This document shows, in pieces, positions 51,973 through 60,660 of a DNA stretch of 64,000 nt. The notes under the pieces were generated by a model. It saw only the letters and a program-made list of their open reading frames with translations, made no database searches and had not been told where the DNA came from. How positions within the stretch are numbered: the first letter of the stretch is position 1; each line of letters starts with the position of its first letter. Made by a program: the position numbers and the translations under genes. Origin of the DNA: Candidatus Tectimicrobiota bacterium (GTDB lineage: Bacteria > JACPUC01); the NCBI GenBank assembly GCA_016192455.1, contig JACPUC010000026.1, forward strand, positions 186,001 through 250,000, given 5' to 3'.

Positions 51973-52998
51973 TCAGTTCGCGCCCACGAACGATTTCCCG
52001 TAGAAGCGCCGGGCGTTCTCCCCGAGGATGGCTCGCTTCGCAGAGTCGCTCAGCTCCTTGCGCTCGAGGATCGGCGCGGTGCAGTCAGGGTACGTCATAT
52101 CCCAGTGCGGGTAATCCGAAGCGAAGAGAATCGCCTGCTCCCCCAGGTTCTCCACCGCGAACGGCATGGTCTCCTCTTCCGGCTCGCAAGAGAAGTAGAT
52201 GCGTCCCCCCTTGACGTGCTCGCTCGGCATCACCTTCAGGTTCGGGGCCTCGACGGCGCGCTTCTCGTACTCCTCGTCCATGCGATCCATCCAGTAGGGC
52301 ACCCAGCCGGCCCCCGCTTCCAGGAAGCCGAGTCGCAGGGTGGAGAAGCGATCGCAGATGCCGCTGAAGATCACCGCGGTAAGCTGCCGCATGATGGGCA
52401 GCGGATGGCCGCAGGTGTGCACACAGATGAAGGCGTCGAACATCTCCGTCCCCGGCTCATCGCCGCCGCTGGCATGGATGGCCAGGGGCACGTTCAAGCG
52501 CTCTGCCTCCTCGTAAAGCGGGTAGAACTCCGAATTGCCGAAGCTTTTGGCGTGCCCATGCGCCGGCAGCATCCCCCCCACCAGCCCATGCTTCGTGACA
52601 GCGCGGTTGAGTTCGGCCGTGGCCAGCTCGCCGTTGGGCGGCAGGAGGGCCACCGCCGAAAGCCGCCCGCCCGCCTGGGCGCAGTGATCGGCAACCCAGT
52701 CGTTGTAAGCGCGGCAGAGCGCTGTGGCAAACTCCGGCTCGCGAATCTTGCCGATGAAGAGCCCAAGCGTCGGGTAGAGAACGGAGTGCTGGATCTTCGA
52801 GAGGTCCATATCGGCGAGCCGCTCCCGCACATCGGTGCCGGGCCTGCCCAGGGTGCCGCCCATTCTGCGGTCATACGACTCCATGGGGTAGAGCGGCGAG
52901 GAGCGCCGGCGGTAAGGCTCATCCAGGTAGCCACGATAACAGACCTCCTCCAGGTCCATCGCATGTCCATCCGCGTCAATGATCGCGAACTCTCCCAT
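51973..52998 (-). CDS. amidohydrolase-2-family hydrolase (third member)
   Basis: A 341-residue protein beginning MGEFAIIDADGHAMDLEEVCYRG. The DxDxH variant of the metal motif (IDADGH) is common in a large uncharacterised branch of amidohydrolase_2 proteins from soil and hydrocarbon-degrading bacteria. LAIHASGG, a His-rich CVHTCGHPLPIM segment and ILFASDYPHWD supply the remaining ligands. It is divergent from the moeA-like gene. Substrate unknown; a role with the aromatic block is possible by proximity only. Confidence 0.85.
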   Translation of the reverse strand: MGEFAIIDADGHAMDLEEVCYRGYLDEPYRRRSSPLYPMESYDRRMGGTLGRPGTDVRERLADMDLSKIQHSVLYPTLGLFIGKIREPEFATALCRAYNDWVADHCAQAGGRLSAVALLPPNGELATAELNRAVTKHGLVGGMLPAHGHAKSFGNSEFYPLYEEAERLNVPLAIHASGGDEPGTEMFDAFICVHTCGHPLPIMRQLTAVIFSGICDRFSTLRLGFLEAGAGWVPYWMDRMDEEYEKRAVEAPNLKVMPSEHVKGGRIYFSCEPEEETMPFAVENLGEQAILFASDYPHWDMTYPDCTAPILERKELSDSAKRAILGENARRFYGKSFVGAN

Positions 52999-53227
52999 AC
53001 CGCGCTCTCCTCCCTCATCTCATCCTTGCTCGCCTTGCCGTTGGCGCCGAACTCTCCTATCGTAACCGGCGGCGGGCACGGCGCCCGCGCTTCTGGTCGA
53101 TCCCCACCGCCTTGGGCGCTCCCCCCTCTCGCGCGCCTGGAGTCTCTCCCGCCACGGGAGCGCGCCTGACATAGTGTACTCTTTGGCGAGGAATTCTCAA
53201 CTATTTCCTTTTCTCATAGGTGGTAAC

Positions 53228-54487
53228 GTGGATATTCAGGCTCTCCTGCGGACCGCACCCAGCGTCGATGAGGCGAGGCGGATTCTGCTCGAGGCGATAA
53301 CACCGCTCGCCGAGGAGACGATGCCGGCGAGGCAGGCGCTCGGCCGCTGCGTCCGCCGCTCGGTCCCAGCCCGCCTGAACCTGCCGGGATGGGCGAAATC
53401 GGGGATGGACGGCTACGCCCTGCGCGCCGCCGACAGCGCCGGCGCTTCGGCGGCGACGCCGCGCCGCCTCCCCATCGCCGGCACCGTCACCGCCGGCGGC
53501 GCGGCGATCGCCACCGTGCCCCCCGGGAGCTGCGCCCGCGTGATGACCGGCGGACTCCTCCCCGATGATCTCGACTGCGTCGTGCCGCTGGAAGACGCGC
53601 GCCGCGACGGGGAAAACCTGGTCCTCGAGCGGCCGCTGTCGCCGGGGACCTACGTGCGCGCCGCCGGCAGCGAGGTCGGCGCCGGCAGCGTGTTAGCGCC
53701 GGCCTGCCATGAGTTGACGGCGGAGCGCCTCGAGCTGCTCAGCTCGCAGGGCATCCTGGAGGTTGTGGTGGGAACGCGGCCGCGAGTGGCGATCTTCTCC
53801 ACCGGCGATGAGCTTATCGACCCCGACGCGCCAGGCGCGCCCTCTGCGCTGCCGCGCGGTTCCATCTACTGCTCGAACAACCACTACTTCGGGGCGCTGG
53901 CGGAGTCGGCAGGGGGACTGCCGTGGCTCCTCGGCACGGCGGTCGATGAGCGCGCCGTCATCGCCGCCAGGCTCGGGGAGGCCATGAGCGCCGAGGTCGT
54001 GCTCATCACCGGCGGCACGGGACTTGGCGATAAGGACCTGGCGGCGCCGGTCATGAAGGAGTGCGGCCTCGACCTCCTCTTCAAAAACGTGCGCATGCGG
54101 CCCGGCACCTTCATTGCCGTGGGACGGCGCGGCGCCACGCTCGTCTTCTCGCTCTCCGGCTACGCGAACGCCGCGGCCATCACCTACGAGCTGCTGGTGC
54201 GACCGGCGCTGCGCGCCCTGCAGGGCTTCGCTCCCCAGCCGGCGGTGGAGCTCGAGGCCGTCCTCGACTGCGACCTGCGCGCCCGCCCGGGACTCCCCAC
54301 CTACCTGCGGGGCGTCCTAAGCTGGCGGCCCGGCGGTTGGCACGCCGACCGTTGGAAATCCGGCCACCCCGGCGCCGCCCCCCTCGTCAACGCCCTCATC
54401 GTCATGCCGCCCGAGCGTACCCAGATGCGCGCCGGTGAGAAGGTCACCGCTATCCTGACGCATCCGGAGCGCGCGGTCTTCCAGTGA
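53228..54487 (+). CDS. MoeA-like molybdopterin molybdenumtransferase
   Basis: A 419-residue protein from a GTG at 53228 (AGGTGG upstream). MoeA-family motifs: NLPGWAKSGMDGYALRA (usual S-x-MDGYA), SCARVMTGGLLPDDLDCVVPLED, STGDELIDP, LITGGTGLGDKDLAAPVM and VFSLSGYANAAAITYELLVRPAL (usual LPGNPVSA). It inserts molybdate into the pterin cofactor. Differences in the last motif place it outside the classical MoeA group. The window encodes three molybdenum enzymes (8183, the hcr set, 56252) that would need this activity. Confidence 0.82.
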   Translation: MDIQALLRTAPSVDEARRILLEAITPLAEETMPARQALGRCVRRSVPARLNLPGWAKSGMDGYALRAADSAGASAATPRRLPIAGTVTAGGAAIATVPPGSCARVMTGGLLPDDLDCVVPLEDARRDGENLVLERPLSPGTYVRAAGSEVGAGSVLAPACHELTAERLELLSSQGILEVVVGTRPRVAIFSTGDELIDPDAPGAPSALPRGSIYCSNNHYFGALAESAGGLPWLLGTAVDERAVIAARLGEAMSAEVVLITGGTGLGDKDLAAPVMKECGLDLLFKNVRMRPGTFIAVGRRGATLVFSLSGYANAAAITYELLVRPALRALQGFAPQPAVELEAVLDCDLRARPGLPTYLRGVLSWRPGGWHADRWKSGHPGAAPLVNALIVMPPERTQMRAGEKVTAILTHPERAVFQ

Positions 54488-54713
54488 TGGGCGTGACAAG
54501 CAGTCAGCGGGCAAGGTAGGGGCAAACCTGGAAAGAAGGCTTTTTGCGGGAGCCCCTTGCTCTCCCCCACCTGCCTATCGCCCCAGCCTGCTTGCGCGCT
54601 GCGCAGGCAAGTGGGGCAGGCAGGCACCCCCATTTGCTGCGAGCCGCGTGGCAATTCGCGTAAGGGAGGGGGAGGAGGAAGCGACCTCAGCCTGCGTCCC
54701 CCCTCGTCCTGCC

Positions 54714-55997
54714 TCACTCCTGGTCTTGCAGGAAGGCGTGGGCGAAGATGAGGGCGTCCCGCTCCAGGTACTCGAGGCGGCAGTACTCGTTCGGCTGGTG
54801 GCCGCTGTTGTCGCTCTGGCAGTAGACGACGGCGGGGTAGCCAGCCTGGCGCAAGTAAGTCGCCACCGTGCCGACGCCCATGCCGATGCGTCTCGGCTCG
54901 CGCGCCGCCACCTCGCGCACCGCCTGCCGCACCGCCTGGTAGGCCGGCGCCTGTTCGTCGACCGCGGGCACGGAGGGGCGCGCCTGCACGAGGTTGATGT
55001 CGATCTCGACCGCCGCGCGCGCCGCCACGGCCGCGGCGATCTCACGCATGGCCGCGAGCACGGCGTCCAGGTCGTAGACCGGCAGGACGCGGCAGTCGAG
55101 GTAGAAGACGTCCGTGCCTGGAATCATGTTGATGTTGCCGATGTTGGCGTCGTGGCGGGTGGGCTCGAAGGTGCTCCGCGGCGGCTCGAAGAGGGGGTCG
55201 CTGGCCGGAAACCTGGCGTAGAGGTCATCGAGCGCCAGCACCAGCCGGGCAGCGGCGCGATGGCTGTTGCTGCCGAGGTGCGGCAGGCTGCTGTGGCATT
55301 GCGCACCGCGGACGGTGCAGCGCACCTGCAAGATCGCCTTCTCGGCCACCTCGATGCTGAAACCGGCGCCGCAGCCGGTGTCGGGGGCGATGACGAGGTC
55401 GCCCGGTGAGAAGAAGGCGCCGCGGCCCAGGACGTGGCTGATGCCGAACTGGTTCCCCGTCTCTTCGTCGGCGACGAAGGCGATGCCGACCGTGCGCCGC
55501 GGTGGCAGACCAAGAGCGCCTAAAGCTCGCAAGGCAAAGACAGAGGCCACGATCCCCTGGTGGTTGTCTTCCGCGCCGCGGCCGATGAGGCGGTCGCCGT
55601 CGGTGCGCAGCTCGTAGGGGTCCGCCTCCCAGAGCGACAGATCGCCCGGCGGCACGACATCGAGGTGCGACACCACCCAGGTGGCCGGGGGGCGGGCAGC
55701 GGAGGAGGAGGAAACCGCCCCGGAGCGCCCCGCCGCCGCGCGCCCCGACAGCCGCGCGGCGACGTTCGGCCGCTGCCCGGCGGGCACGCTCGCGTCAGGG
55801 GCGTGCGCCGTCTCGATGTCGCCGAGCCCGGCCTGCCGCAGGTAGTCGACGAGAAGCCGCGCCTTTTCCCATTCCCCCTCGCCGCCGTTGCGGGGCCCGA
55901 TGGCGGGCACGGCGGTGAGCAGGCGCATGAGCTCGATCATCTCGCCGCGCCGCGCCTGCAAGAATCGCTGCACAGCGCCCAGGCGTTGCAACCCCAT
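54714..55997 (-). CDS. M20-family metallopeptidase (ArgE/DapE type)
   Basis: A 427-residue di-zinc hydrolase: WVVSHLDVVPPGD (first His and Asp), IGRGAEDNHQG (bridging Asp), VADEETGN (catalytic Glu and ligand), IAPDTG and C-terminal His in SDNSGHQPNEYC. A Ser/Ala/Gly-rich insertion lies before the first ligand (GRAAAGRSGAVSSSSAARPP). It probably cleaves small peptides or N-acyl amino acids. The exact substrate is unknown. Its 5' flank carries repeat copy C. Confidence 0.88.
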   Translation of the reverse strand: MGLQRLGAVQRFLQARRGEMIELMRLLTAVPAIGPRNGGEGEWEKARLLVDYLRQAGLGDIETAHAPDASVPAGQRPNVAARLSGRAAAGRSGAVSSSSAARPPATWVVSHLDVVPPGDLSLWEADPYELRTDGDRLIGRGAEDNHQGIVASVFALRALGALGLPPRRTVGIAFVADEETGNQFGISHVLGRGAFFSPGDLVIAPDTGCGAGFSIEVAEKAILQVRCTVRGAQCHSSLPHLGSNSHRAAARLVLALDDLYARFPASDPLFEPPRSTFEPTRHDANIGNINMIPGTDVFYLDCRVLPVYDLDAVLAAMREIAAAVAARAAVEIDINLVQARPSVPAVDEQAPAYQAVRQAVREVAAREPRRIGMGVGTVATYLRQAGYPAVVYCQSDNSGHQPNEYCRLEYLERDALIFAHAFLQDQE

Positions 55998-56044
55998 ACG
56001 CCCTTCCTCACGCCGCCTCAGACGCTAGCCCCGCCAGGGCGACC

Positions 56045-56254
56045 GGTGGCGCTCACAAGTTTCATCCTAAAATCGACGTCTTCTTCGATCCATGCGAGGG
56101 GGAAAATTTGGTGTGGGAGACCCTTGCTCCCCCACACCCCCATTCCCCGCGAGCGGTAGGGGCGGTTCGCGAACCGCCCTTACGATGAGGGGTGCGCGAG
56201 GGGGCGCGGCTCCCTCGCAACTCAAGGCGATCAAACTTGAGAAGCAGCACCCTA
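56045..56254 (+). repeat. diverged ~210-bp element, copy C, touching the next gene's stop codon
   Basis: It aligns along its length with copy A: CACAAGTTTCATCCTAAAAT, TTCTTCG..CCATG, CCCCACACCCCCATTCCCCG, GGGGTGCGCGAGGGGGCG, CTCCCTCGCAA and AGCAGCACC at the right end. Its central hairpin arm has been replaced by the 28-bp palindrome. The right end runs into the TAG stop (56252-56254, minus strand) of the molybdopterin gene. It is thus the third copy whose end coincides with a stop codon, here through the opposite end of the element. The start boundary is approximate. Confidence 0.75.
56156..56183. repeat. 28-bp palindromic REP-like repeat, copy 2 (nested)
   Basis: It begins GTAGGGGCGGTTCGCGAACC and ends CGCCCTTAC, differing from the copy at 31766-31793 by a few bases near the arms. 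It sits precisely where other copies of the larger element have their central GAGCTGC/GCAGCTC hairpin, so it was inserted or exchanged there. Confidence 0.8.
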
Positions 56255-58687
56255 CGCCGCCCCCTCCGCCTTGGCCGCCTGCATGAGATGCCAGAGGGAG
56301 TTGGGGGTGACGGGGAGCTCGTTGATTTCGATCCCCAGGGGGTGGAGGGCATCGTCCACCGCCGCCGCCAGGACGACGGGGGCCGACATGGTGCTGCTCT
56401 CGCCGCAGCCTTTCGAGCCCAGGACGGTGAACGGCGACGGCGTGACGATATGGTCGATGCTGATCGTCGGCGCTTCCACCGCCGTGGGGCAGAGGTAATC
56501 CATGAAGGTGGCGGCGAGGAACTGGCCGTCGTCGGCATACTTCAGCTCTTCGTACATCGCTCCGCCGATGCCGTGCAGGGCGCTGCCGTAAATCTGACCT
56601 TCGACGAGGTTCGGGTTGAGGATGACGCCGCAGTCGTGCACCGAGGTGTAGTGCACGATCTTCACCTCGGCGGTCTCGGGGTCCACCTCCACCGCCATGA
56701 CATCGGTGATGAAGCTGTAGGTGTTCGATGAATTAACGCGATCAAACTCATCGGGCACCGCGGCGGTGGGGAAGTTGAAGAGGTAGGTCGCGGCCAGGCC
56801 CGGCTCCATGTCCTTCGGCAGGCTGTCCGTGCTCCAGTGCGCCAGGCCGGCGAGGTCGCGCACGGAGAGGCCGCGCTTCGGCGTCCCCTTGACGCGGACG
56901 ACGCCCTCCTCCAGCTCCAGGTCGTCGCGGCTTACCTCCAGGACGTGAGCCGCGATGCGGAACATCTTCTCCTTCACCTTGCGGGCCGCCATGGCGAAGG
57001 CGCTGGCTCCCACCGAGGCGAAGCGGCTGGAGTAGGTGCCGGTGGTGATGCTCCAGACGCGCGTGAAGGTGTCCATCTGCCCCTCGACGTGCACGTCCTC
57101 GATCGGCACGGTCAGCTCGTCGGCGACGATCTGCGCCACCGCCGTCTCGTGCCCCTGCCCTTCCGGCACGGTGTTGAGGAGGACGTGCACCTTGCCCAAC
57201 GGGTCGATCTTGAGCTGGCCCGTCTCGCTCGAGCCCGATTTCGACTGGTAGCCCGCGGCGGCGCGCTCCTCCGGCGTCCAGGCGACGGTGATGTAGGCCA
57301 TGTTGGTCACCGACGGATCGACCGCCGTGCTGATGCCGACGCCGAAGAGGCGCCCTTCGGCGCGCGCCTGGCGTTGGCGCCGGCGCAGCTCCTCGTAGCG
57401 GCTCACATCAAGGGCCTTGTGCAGCACCGCCTGGTAGTTGCCGATGTCGTAGATGCCGCCGCTCGGCGTGGTGTAGGGGAACTCATCAGGGCGCACGAGG
57501 TTCTTCAGGCGCAGCTCGGCGGGGTCCAGGTTCATGGCCCTGGCCATCTTGTCGATGGTGCGCTCGATGCCGAAGTAGAGCTGCTGGCAGCCGTAGCCGC
57601 GATTGGGGCCGGTGGGCGATTTGTTCGTGGTCATGGCGTAGCAGTCGAGCCGCAGGTTCCGGTGGCGGTAGCCGTTCGAGGAGTTGCCGGTGGTGCGGTA
57701 GAGGTTGGCCGGCTCGGGCGTGCGCAGGTAGGCCCCCTGGTTGTCGATGAACTTCGCCTTCATGCCGGTGATGGTGCCGTCGTTGGTGACCGCGATGTCC
57801 CAGTGGGCGGTGCGGTCGGCGCCGCTGCAGCTCGCCAGGAGGTGCTCGCGGCGGTCCTCGATCCACTTCACGGTCTGCCCGGTCTTCATCGCCATGATCG
57901 CCACCAGGACGATGTAGGGGTAGATGGAGACCTTGTTGCCGAAGCCGCCACCGATGTCCTGCGGCACGATGAAGCGCAGCTTGTGCTCCTGCAGCTTCAG
58001 GGCGCGCGCCGTCACCGGGTGCATGATGAACGGCCCGTGGAAGTTCGACCAAGCGGTCAGCACGCCGCTGAGGGGGTCATGGTGGGCCACGACCGCGAAC
58101 CCCTCCATCGGTGAGGAGGTATACTTCGGGTAGTAGTAGCTGCCGGAGAAGACCCGGTCGGCCTCGGCGAAGGCTTTGTCCACGTCGCCGTAGCTCAGCA
58201 GGCGGTGGTTCACCACGTTGCTGCCGACCTCCTCGTGCAGGACCGGCGCGCTCGCTTCGAGGGCTTTCACCTCGCTGACCACCGCCGGCAGCACCTCGTA
58301 CTCCACCTCGATGAGGTCGAGGGCGTCCTCAGCCAGGTAGCGGTTGCTGGCGACGATCGCCGCCACCGGCTCGCCGACGAAGCGCGCCTTGTCCGTGGCG
58401 GTGCAGTAGTACTTCAGCGGCGCGGCGACCCCCAGGCCGAAGGGTCGGGTCATCCTCAGGACGTCCTCCGGGGTAATCGCCCCCAGCACCCCCGGCGCCG
58501 CCAGCGCCCGGCTCGCGTCGACGCGCTTGATGCGGGCATGCGCGTGGGGGCTGCGCAGAATAGCCAGGTGCCGCACGTTCGGCAGCGGCAGGTCATCGAC
58601 GTACTGGCCGCGGCCGGTCAGCAGGCGGGGATCCTCCAAGCGCTTCATCGGCTGGCCAACCCATTTCTTTCTGCGTTCGCTCATCAT
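56252..58687 (-). CDS. xanthine-dehydrogenase-family molybdopterin subunit (aldehyde-oxidase/CoxL-like), orphan
   Basis: An 811-residue Mo-pterin large subunit from the ATG at 58687 (GAGGGGGGCA upstream). Motifs: VGQPMKRLEDPRLLTGRGQYVDDLPLPN, FVGEPVAAIVA, PQDIGGGFGNKVSIYPY and the active-site Glu in VLGSKGCGESSTM. The CO-dehydrogenase signature AYRCSFR is replaced by PNRGYGCQQ, so it is not a form I CO dehydrogenase. The usual FAD and [2Fe-2S] partner genes are not adjacent. The substrate may be an aldehyde or N-heterocycle. Its stop codon is shared with repeat copy C. Confidence 0.88.
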   Translation of the reverse strand: MMSERRKKWVGQPMKRLEDPRLLTGRGQYVDDLPLPNVRHLAILRSPHAHARIKRVDASRALAAPGVLGAITPEDVLRMTRPFGLGVAAPLKYYCTATDKARFVGEPVAAIVASNRYLAEDALDLIEVEYEVLPAVVSEVKALEASAPVLHEEVGSNVVNHRLLSYGDVDKAFAEADRVFSGSYYYPKYTSSPMEGFAVVAHHDPLSGVLTAWSNFHGPFIMHPVTARALKLQEHKLRFIVPQDIGGGFGNKVSIYPYIVLVAIMAMKTGQTVKWIEDRREHLLASCSGADRTAHWDIAVTNDGTITGMKAKFIDNQGAYLRTPEPANLYRTTGNSSNGYRHRNLRLDCYAMTTNKSPTGPNRGYGCQQLYFGIERTIDKMARAMNLDPAELRLKNLVRPDEFPYTTPSGGIYDIGNYQAVLHKALDVSRYEELRRRQRQARAEGRLFGVGISTAVDPSVTNMAYITVAWTPEERAAAGYQSKSGSSETGQLKIDPLGKVHVLLNTVPEGQGHETAVAQIVADELTVPIEDVHVEGQMDTFTRVWSITTGTYSSRFASVGASAFAMAARKVKEKMFRIAAHVLEVSRDDLELEEGVVRVKGTPKRGLSVRDLAGLAHWSTDSLPKDMEPGLAATYLFNFPTAAVPDEFDRVNSSNTYSFITDVMAVEVDPETAEVKIVHYTSVHDCGVILNPNLVEGQIYGSALHGIGGAMYEELKYADDGQFLAATFMDYLCPTAVEAPTISIDHIVTPSPFTVLGSKGCGESSTMSAPVVLAAAVDDALHPLGIEINELPVTPNSLWHLMQAAKAEGAA

Positions 58688-58953
58688 TGCCCCCCTCGTC
58701 ATGCGCCTCGTCGAGATGGAGATTGAAGCATCCGTCGCCGCCCGCGCCTCCGCCGGGAACCTGGGTCGCGCGCCAGGCGCTTGCGATCCAGACCTACCTT
58801 GTCGCTGATATAGCCCGAATATATCTCATTTCACACTGCCAGTGAACCCAGGCCTCCAAGCCGGCGCTGCGTAAGCAGATGAAGCCTCCACCGCGCGCGG
58901 CCCACCCCATGAGACGCCGCCGGCACCCCGCCCGCGCCGGGGCGGCGGCTCCG

Positions 58954-59024
58954 TTGCAGGGTCGGAGCGCGGGGGCTATAATTGATCGGGAGTAGGGCGA
59001 GGAAACCTCCCGCGCACGGGAGGT
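58954..59024 (+). promoter_or_regulatory. strong -10 promoter with leader hairpin before the MBL-fold gene
   Basis: TTGCAG (58954-58959), a 17-bp spacer, and a perfect TATAAT at 58977-58982. About 20 bases downstream, ACCTCCCG (59005-59012) pairs perfectly with CGGGAGGT (59017-59024) around CGCA. The leader to the gene start at 59130 is about 140 bases. The hairpin may influence the leader; no known riboswitch is recognised. The rest of 58688-59129 holds no gene. Confidence 0.55.
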
Positions 59025-59129
59025 CCCATGCCGCCGCGATGCTGGCGCGGCCTTCATGTGCGTTCCTTATAGATCAGCACCATATCGCCACGTTCAGCCG
59101 CAAGCGGCTGATTTGTCTGAAAGCTCCGC

Positions 59130-59762
59130 ATGCTCATCGAGACCTTTCCCGTCGGCCCGTTCCAGTGCAACTGCACCATCCTGGCCGACGATGCGACGCG
59201 GGAAGCGATCATCATCGACCCCGGCGACGAGCCGGAGCAGATTCTCGACATCGTGCGGGTGAACAACCTCACGGTGCGCTACCTGATCCACACGCACGCG
59301 CACATGGACCACATCCTCGGCACGCGACGGGTGAAGGAGGCGACCGGCGCGGCGATCCTCCTGCACCGGGCCGACGAGTGGCTCTACCGCAACCTGCGGA
59401 TGCAGGCCTCAATGTTCGGGGTTGAGGTGAACGACCCGCCGGCCATCGACGCCTACCTTGAGGATGGCCAGGCGGTGACCTTCGGCGCCGGCGGCGAGGC
59501 GCGCGTCATCCACACCCCGGGACACAGCCCGGGCAGCGTCTGCTTCCGCCTGCGCGACGAGCAGGAGATCCTCTTCTCCGGCGACACGCTCTTCGCCCAG
59601 GGGATCGGGCGCACCGACCTCTGGGGCGGCTCCTTCGAGACCCTCATGCGCTCCATCCGCGATCGCCTCCTGATCCTGGATGATGAGACGCTGCTGCATC
59701 CCGGCCATGGGCCAAGCAGCACCGTGTGGCAGGAGAAGCGCCGCAACCCCTGGCTGCAGTGA
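59130..59762 (+). CDS. metallo-beta-lactamase-fold hydrolase (glyoxalase II-like)
   Basis: A 210-residue protein with THAHMDH (His56, His58, Asp60, His61), a second-sphere HTPGHSPGS, FSGDTLFAQGIGRTDLWGG and a final LHPGHGPSST. It belongs to the YcbL/glyoxalase-II-like thioester hydrolase branch and probably cleaves a glutathione- or other thioester. It starts the plus-strand run towards the CoA genes, with a strong promoter upstream. Confidence 0.9.
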   Translation: MLIETFPVGPFQCNCTILADDATREAIIIDPGDEPEQILDIVRVNNLTVRYLIHTHAHMDHILGTRRVKEATGAAILLHRADEWLYRNLRMQASMFGVEVNDPPAIDAYLEDGQAVTFGAGGEARVIHTPGHSPGSVCFRLRDEQEILFSGDTLFAQGIGRTDLWGGSFETLMRSIRDRLLILDDETLLHPGHGPSSTVWQEKRRNPWLQ

Positions 59763-60076
59763 GGCACGGCGGGATGCGCGGCGGAACAGCCGGTGGTCGG
59801 GCGGACCGCCAGCCCCGCGGCCGGGCCGCGGCTCCCTGTCGCCGGTAGCCGCGCGGCAGGCTGGCTCGTCGCGCGCGGCGCTCGTGCCCTCGTGCGGGGG
59901 GCGGGCCGTGGTCCCGTGCTGCAAACGGAATGGATCGGAGGCGCTCTCGCGCCCCACCATGTTGAAATCGAGTCGCAAGAGGCCCGTCATGACGGCCTGA
60001 CGCGTTGGGCAGCGTGGCAGCGCCTGCCGTGCTCCTCGCAGTCGTTCTTGGCATTCAGGGTGAAGGAGTGTGCCGA

Positions 60077-60478
60077 ATGAACATCACGTTCGTCAATCCA
60101 GAGAGCATGTCGCCCCCGCATGGCTTCTCCCATGCCGTGAAGACAATAGCCCAAACGACGCTCTACATTGCCGGGCAGGTCGGCTCCGGCAAGGATGGCG
60201 TCATTCAACACCGCGGCGACCTCGTCGGCCAGTTCGAGCTCACCCTGCAAAATATCAAGACGCTGGTGGAGGAGGCCGGCGGCAAGGTTGAGCACATCGT
60301 GAAGATGAACCTCTACACGAAGGATGTGCGCCAGTATGTCAGCAAGCTGCGAGATCTCGGGGGGGTCTACCGCAAGTATTTCGGCAAGCACTTCCCGGCC
60401 ATGACCTTGGCGGGGGTGACGGACCTCTATAACGAGGGGGCGCTGATCGAGATCGAGGCGGTGGCGGTGCTTGACTAA
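60077..60478 (+). CDS. RidA-family enamine/imine deaminase-like protein
   Basis: A 133-residue YjgF/YER057c/UK114 protein from the ATG at 60077 (GAAGGAGTG upstream). It contains YIAGQVGSGKDGVI, QFELTLQNIKTLVEEAGGKVEHIVKMNLY and the C-terminal LIEIEAVAVLD. The usual catalytic Arg of RidA (in the VRPxxPAR.. motif) is not found; the corresponding stretch is HFPAMTLAGVTDLY, so it may act on another substrate than 2-aminoacrylate. Confidence 0.85.
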   Translation: MNITFVNPESMSPPHGFSHAVKTIAQTTLYIAGQVGSGKDGVIQHRGDLVGQFELTLQNIKTLVEEAGGKVEHIVKMNLYTKDVRQYVSKLRDLGGVYRKYFGKHFPAMTLAGVTDLYNEGALIEIEAVAVLD

Positions 60479-60660
60479 GGCCTAACCTTGGCGATACGGT
60501 AGGAGCGCGACGCAACGGAGCGCGAGCAAAGGTTCGAGAAGGCCGCCGTGCAGTCCGCGCGGCGGGGGAGCGACGAGGCCGGCTCCCGGGGCCGGCGCGG
60601 TTCTCTCTCCGAGGCGACGCCAGAGTCAGGCGTGTCGCCGGTCGTCATCTCGCGTGGGGT

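Noticed and set aside
56252-58687. Carbon monoxide dehydrogenase large subunit
   Set aside because: The AYRCSFR active-site loop is absent and the medium and small subunit genes are not adjacent.
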